This document shows positions 6,289 to 8,759 of a stretch of 8,759 nt of DNA, one piece after another. The notes under the pieces were generated by a model. The model did no database searches, had not been told where the DNA came from, and saw only the letters and a program-made list of their open reading frames with translations. Every line of letters starts with the position of its first letter. Within the stretch, counting starts at the first letter, position 1. This stretch comes from an uncultured Microcaldota archaeon (GTDB lineage Archaea; Micrarchaeota; Micrarchaeia; Anstonellales; Bilamarchaeaceae), in assembly GCA_903920925.1 (NCBI GenBank), contig CAIXOA010000011.1, forward strand, positions 1-8,759, in the 5' to 3' direction. The translations under genes were made by a program, and so were the position numbers.

Positions 6289-7040
6289 AGGAAAAAATCA
6301 CGGAGGACATGCTCCGTAAGTGGTATAAGGATTTTCCAGTCCCAAAGCCCTCATCTTCCATCCCAATCCGCAACCTCACCATAGTGATGGAATCCGGGAT
6401 GATTGCCGCGAAGGATGTGAAGGGAAGCGGAATCTCCTTCCTGAAGCCGTCTGATGTGGGCATAGATTGGAAGCTTTCCAAGGATGCGCTGCTGCTCCAC
6501 ACCCCTTCAAAAGATGAGGATTTCATCTATGTGCTCGACCCCGGCTCAAAAAAGGTCATCCGCCTGGACTTGTATTTTGAAGGGAATTATTTCTGCTTCT
6601 ATTCCAAGGACTATGCGCTTCCCTTCGCGCTCTCAAAGAACTTTTGTGCTTCCGCGTACAGGGAAAACCTCCTCATAATCGATTCCGGGCATAAGAAGTA
6701 CGTTTTTACAAACAAAAAAGGGGAAAGGGTTTCCGCCCCGCTCAAAATGAAGGAGTGCCTTGGCTGCGCGGTCCTTGGCGAGAATGGCGGCATAGCCTGC
6801 GACGCGGAAAAGATATTTCTCTTCCTAAATGGGGAAAGGGCGGAGATAGACCTTAGCGAAATCACGGAAGAGAAGCTCCGCAACCAGGTTTTCGGGGCAG
6901 GAAAATCAAAAAATTACCAATGGGCGGCAATTAAGGACAAGGATTGGAAATTCTCCATTCTCATAAGCGTAAGCGGAAAGGAAAAATTCTCCTACACGAG
7001 ATTCCCGCTAAACGAACTGAAGGGAAGATCCCTATTGTAA
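6285..7040 (+). CDS. Unknown beta-rich protein, coupled to the deaminase gene
   Basis: I do not recognise this 251-residue protein. It has no signal peptide, no membrane segment and no clear catalytic motif. After a helical N-terminus (1-18) it shows alternating short hydrophobic strands and polar turns, such as DFIYVLDPGSKKVIRLDL (79-96), ENLLIIDSGHKKYVFTNKKG (127-146), KIFLFLNGERAEIDL (176-190) and WKFSILISVSGKEKFSYTRF (221-240). Four or five such units of about 40 residues suggest a beta-propeller-like or other all-beta fold, but this is an impression, not a match. It begins with GTG in a GTGA overlap with the deaminase stop, so it probably belongs to the same operon. An alternative ATG at 6309 would shorten it by 8 residues. 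A small hairpin and a T4 tract end the gene. Confidence 0.75.
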   Translation: MKEKITEDMLRKWYKDFPVPKPSSSIPIRNLTIVMESGMIAAKDVKGSGISFLKPSDVGIDWKLSKDALLLHTPSKDEDFIYVLDPGSKKVIRLDLYFEGNYFCFYSKDYALPFALSKNFCASAYRENLLIIDSGHKKYVFTNKKGERVSAPLKMKECLGCAVLGENGGIACDAEKIFLFLNGERAEIDLSEITEEKLRNQVFGAGKSKNYQWAAIKDKDWKFSILISVSGKEKFSYTRFPLNELKGRSLL

Positions 7041-7046
7041 TGTTTT
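7021..7046 (+). terminator. Weak hairpin and T4 tract at the end of the unknown gene
   Basis: AGGGA (7021-7025) can pair with TCCCT (7029-7033) over a 3-nt loop within the last codons, and TTTT (7043-7046) follows the TAA stop. This may be a minimal archaeal terminator for the deaminase operon. The stem is short and the T tract modest, so it could be chance. Confidence 0.3.
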
Positions 7047-7070
7047 CCCGTCTAGTCCCTATGCAAATCC

Positions 7071-7080
7071 TTAATAAATA
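7071..7080 (+). promoter_or_regulatory. TATA box of the repeat-protein gene
   Basis: TTAATAAATA is centred about 27 nt upstream of the ATG at 7103, in a 62-nt gap that is A/T-rich near the start codon and has no Shine-Dalgarno motif. A second A/T-rich stretch at 7082-7093 is too close to the ATG to be the TATA box. Confidence 0.55.
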
Positions 7081-7102
7081 CATTTAACTATAATTAACAA
7101 CT

Positions 7103-8200
7103 ATGGAAGAGTCCGGCCAGTTGCTCCAGAAAATCCTTGCGGATAGGCTGCACGAGTTAGATCCCGCCACCAAGGAAATACTTTTGAGCGTTCCGGCAAG
7201 CGCAATACTAGCTTTGCATTCATTATTATTGAAATTGGGCCTGACCCCTGAAAAAATAGCCTCACAGGCGGCTCTCCTTGCCATGAACCCGGATATTCTC
7301 CAAAGAAACTTCAACTTTCTCAAGGCATTAGGGCTAACCCCGGAAAAAATAGCAACAAATGCACAACTCCTTGGCGAAAACCCTAAAACCATCCGGAGAA
7401 ATGCAGAATTCCTTAAACGACTGGGCCTAAGCCCTGAAGAAATAGCCTCAAGAGCAGCTCTCCTTGCCCCGAATCCGCGAAGAAACTTCAACTTCCTCAA
7501 GGCATTAGGGCTAACCCCAGAAAAAATAGCCGCACGTGCATATCTCCTTGGCAGAGGCCAGGATGCTCTCCGAGGAAACATTGATTTCCTAAAGGCATTG
7601 GGCCTAAGCCCTGAAGAAATAGCATCAAGAGCAGAACTCCTTGGCAGAGGCCTGGATACACTCCGAAGAAACCTCGGCTTCCTCAAGGCATTGGGGCTAA
7701 CCCCGGAAAAAATAGCAACAAATGCACAACTCCTCGGCAGAAACCCGGAAACCATCCGGAGAAATGCAGAGTTCCTTAGGCAACTCGGCCTAAGCCCTGA
7801 AAAAATAGCCTCACAAGCGCAACTGCTTAGCATGAATCCGGACACGGTCCAAAGAAAATTCGAATTCCTAAGGCGCTTCTTCCCAAAAGAATTTATTCTT
7901 AGAAACCCGGTTTTTCTTGAAAATTCGCACGAAGTTGTGGAAGGTTCAGTGCAGTTCCTGCATTCTTTGGGCATTGATCATGAGAAATACCCATTCGTTA
8001 ACACCACGCCTTCCTGCAAAAGGCACAAAATCGCAGTCCTGCTGAGGGAGAAATATGGCTATTCACAGGATTTGACGCAGGACGAGAGGAAGGAACTCAT
8101 CGCAAAGGCAAGGGAATTTGTAAGGCACAACCCGATGGCATTGCGATTTAGTGAAAAGAGAATAAAAGATCGATTCTGCGCTCGAATTCCTCCCGCCTAG
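7103..8200 (+). CDS. mTERF-like helical repeat protein (seven 31-residue repeats)
   Basis: The 365-residue protein is dominated by tandem repeats at 45-75, 76-106, 107-134, 135-165, 166-196, 197-227 and 228-258. Repeat positions 1-9 read LGL[T/S]PE[K/E]IA, followed by A12, LL at 14-15, usually NP at 18-19 and FL at 28-29. Each unit should form two or three helices. The pattern resembles mTERF repeats, which stack into a nucleic-acid-binding superhelix in mitochondrial and plastid proteins, and more loosely TAL-effector-like repeats. A degenerate eighth unit (259-288) and a basic C-terminal region (about 300-365, Lys/Arg-rich) follow; the N-terminal 44 residues are helical and Leu-rich. Repeat 3 is three residues short. 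Nucleic-acid binding is inferred from fold resemblance; the target is unknown, and a protein-binding solenoid is an alternative. The gene has its own TATA box and ends in a CTAG shared with convergent aspS. Confidence 0.85.
   Translation: MEESGQLLQKILADRLHELDPATKEILLSVPASAILALHSLLLKLGLTPEKIASQAALLAMNPDILQRNFNFLKALGLTPEKIATNAQLLGENPKTIRRNAEFLKRLGLSPEEIASRAALLAPNPRRNFNFLKALGLTPEKIAARAYLLGRGQDALRGNIDFLKALGLSPEEIASRAELLGRGLDTLRRNLGFLKALGLTPEKIATNAQLLGRNPETIRRNAEFLRQLGLSPEKIASQAQLLSMNPDTVQRKFEFLRRFFPKEFILRNPVFLENSHEVVEGSVQFLHSLGIDHEKYPFVNTTPSCKRHKIAVLLREKYGYSQDLTQDERKELIAKAREFVRHNPMALRFSEKRIKDRFCARIPPA
7235..7876 (+). repeat. Seven in-frame 93-nt tandem repeats (one of 84 nt)
   Basis: Unit boundaries are 7235, 7328, 7421, 7505, 7598, 7691 and 7784, ending at 7876. 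All are 93 nt except unit 3 (7421-7504), which lacks 9 nt. Units 2 and 6 share a run of 41 identical bases (from 7329 and 7692 approximately three bases in), and the unit 1/2 and unit 3/4 junctions are also almost identical. Identity at the DNA level, including silent positions, points to recent duplication or gene conversion within the array. Confidence 0.9.
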
Positions 8201-8759
8201 GGGTGCACCCTCGTCCTATCTCTTGGGAACAGCATGCACTCGCGTATGTTCTCCCTGTTCGTCGCCTTCATCGTCAATCTCTCAAGGCCGATGCTCCATC
8301 CGGCATGGGGGGGCGCCCCGACCCTGAACGCATCTATATAGAAGTCGAAGTTGCGCGGGTTCAGGCCCCTGCTTTCCAGCTGTTTTTCGAGCATTTCCGG
8401 AATATGGATTCTCTGCGCACCAGAGGCAATCTCCAATCCTTTATAGAGAAGGTCGAATGCCTTGCACACCTTCTCGTCCCCTTCCTTGGGCATGGAATAG
8501 AAGGCGCGCACATTCGTCGGCCAGTCATTTATGAGGAACAAATCCTCCTGGAGTATCTCCCCAAGTTTCTTCTCCGCCTCCTTGCTGAAGTCCTCGCCCC
8601 ATTCCATCTTGAAATTATTCTCGCCAAGAAGGTCCACAAGTTCAGTATAAGTGTGCCTCGGCACCTCCTTCGGCGCCTCGAACTCCGGGTTCAGGAGAGC
8701 AAGCTCGTCCTTCATTTTCTCCACATTTTTGAGGATATGGAGGGAAACGTCCGAAAGCA
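8197..8759 (-). CDS. aspS: Aspartyl-tRNA synthetase, C-terminal part, 5'-truncated by window edge
   Basis: A class II aminoacyl-tRNA synthetase that charges tRNA(Asp), and perhaps also tRNA(Asn) if non-discriminating. The reading frame is open through the window edge, so the GTG near 8724 is internal. Visible are INDWP..VRAFYSMP, the LEIASGAQRIH block (SGAQR at about 8410-8424) typical of AspRS, PPHAGWSIGLERLTM with class II motif 3 (GLERL, about 8275-8289) and the terminal FPRDRTRVHP. About 187 codons are seen of an expected 430 or so; the anticodon-binding domain and motifs 1 and 2 lie outside. AsnRS is a weaker alternative, because it normally lacks the SGAQR form. Whether it is discriminating cannot be told, since the deciding residues are N-terminal. 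The stop TAG lies in the palindromic CTAG that also ends the convergent repeat-protein gene. T-rich stretches at about 8155-8168 on this strand may terminate its transcript. Confidence 0.93.
   Translation of the reverse strand, partial: LSDVSLHILKNVEKMKDELALLNPEFEAPKEVPRHTYTELVDLLGENNFKMEWGEDFSKEAEKKLGEILQEDLFLINDWPTNVRAFYSMPKEGDEKVCKAFDLLYKGLEIASGAQRIHIPEMLEKQLESRGLNPRNFDFYIDAFRVGAPPHAGWSIGLERLTMKATNRENIRECMLFPRDRTRVHP

Noticed and set aside
6309..6311. ATG at 6309 as start of the unknown gene, with GGAGG just upstream
   Set aside because: The GGAGG ends only 2 nt before the ATG, too close for normal ribosome placement. The GTG at 6285 has a better spaced GGTGG and overlaps the deaminase stop.
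7235..7876. CRISPR-like array suggested by regular 93-nt periodicity
   Set aside because: There are no short repeats separated by unique spacers. The period is a multiple of three, stays in frame, and encodes a continuous helical protein.
7084..7974. Long minus-strand open frame (296 codons) opposite the repeat gene
   Set aside because: It mirrors the 93-nt repeats, so its length follows from periodicity. The plus frame has the TATA box, coherent helical repeats and a family resemblance; the minus frame has none.
7103..8200. A true TAL-effector-type DNA-binding protein with a one-residue-per-base code
   Set aside because: The units are 31 rather than 33-35 residues, lack the TALE-type loop and its di-residue position, and fit mTERF layout better. 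Left as a distant structural analogy only.

Overview
The window looks like a compact archaeal chromosome segment of moderately high GC by eye. The evidence is a Dph2-type diphthamide enzyme, an archaeal-style class II aspartyl-tRNA synthetase with a SGAQR block, a ThiI without a rhodanese domain, and promoters in which an A/T-only TATA-like box is centred about 25-29 nt upstream of the start codon with no Shine-Dalgarno motif. That last pattern indicates leaderless transcripts. The lineage cannot be fixed from the sequence alone. A DPANN-type archaeon is possible but only a guess.

Layout, left to right: (1) the 3' part of a phosphoenolpyruvate synthase gene (+, cut by the window edge), followed by a strong hairpin and a T tract. 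(2) dph2 (+, 2071-2967), convergent with and overlapping by 21 nt a HEAT-repeat protein gene (-, 2947-3804). (3) thiI (-, 3830-4954), 25 nt upstream of the HEAT gene; the HEAT gene's TATA-like box overlaps the thiI stop codon. (4) A 50-nt divergent intergenic region with one symmetric TATA box placed to serve both thiI and a metal-dependent nucleoside deaminase (+, 5005-6288). (5) An unknown beta-rich gene (+, 6285-7040) overlapping the deaminase by 4 nt. (6) A gene for a 365-residue protein (+, 7103-8200) built on seven near-identical 31-residue helical repeats resembling mTERF repeats. (7) The 3' part of aspS (-, 8197 to the edge), whose stop codon shares a CTAG palindrome with the stop of the repeat gene.

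Most genes are housekeeping: gluconeogenic PEP formation, EF2 diphthamide modification, tRNA 4-thiouridine or thiazole sulfur transfer, deamination of adenosine-type by-products, and tRNA charging. A loose metabolic link exists because Dph2 chemistry releases 5'-methylthioadenosine, a possible substrate of the encoded deaminase, but the two genes are not in one operon. The most unusual element is the repeat protein at 7103-8200. It has mTERF-like repeats, signs of recent internal DNA duplication, and a mirror-symmetric order of variable residues along the array. The rest of the window is ordinary apart from its extreme compaction. No tRNA, rRNA, CRISPR array, insertion sequence or phage gene was seen.
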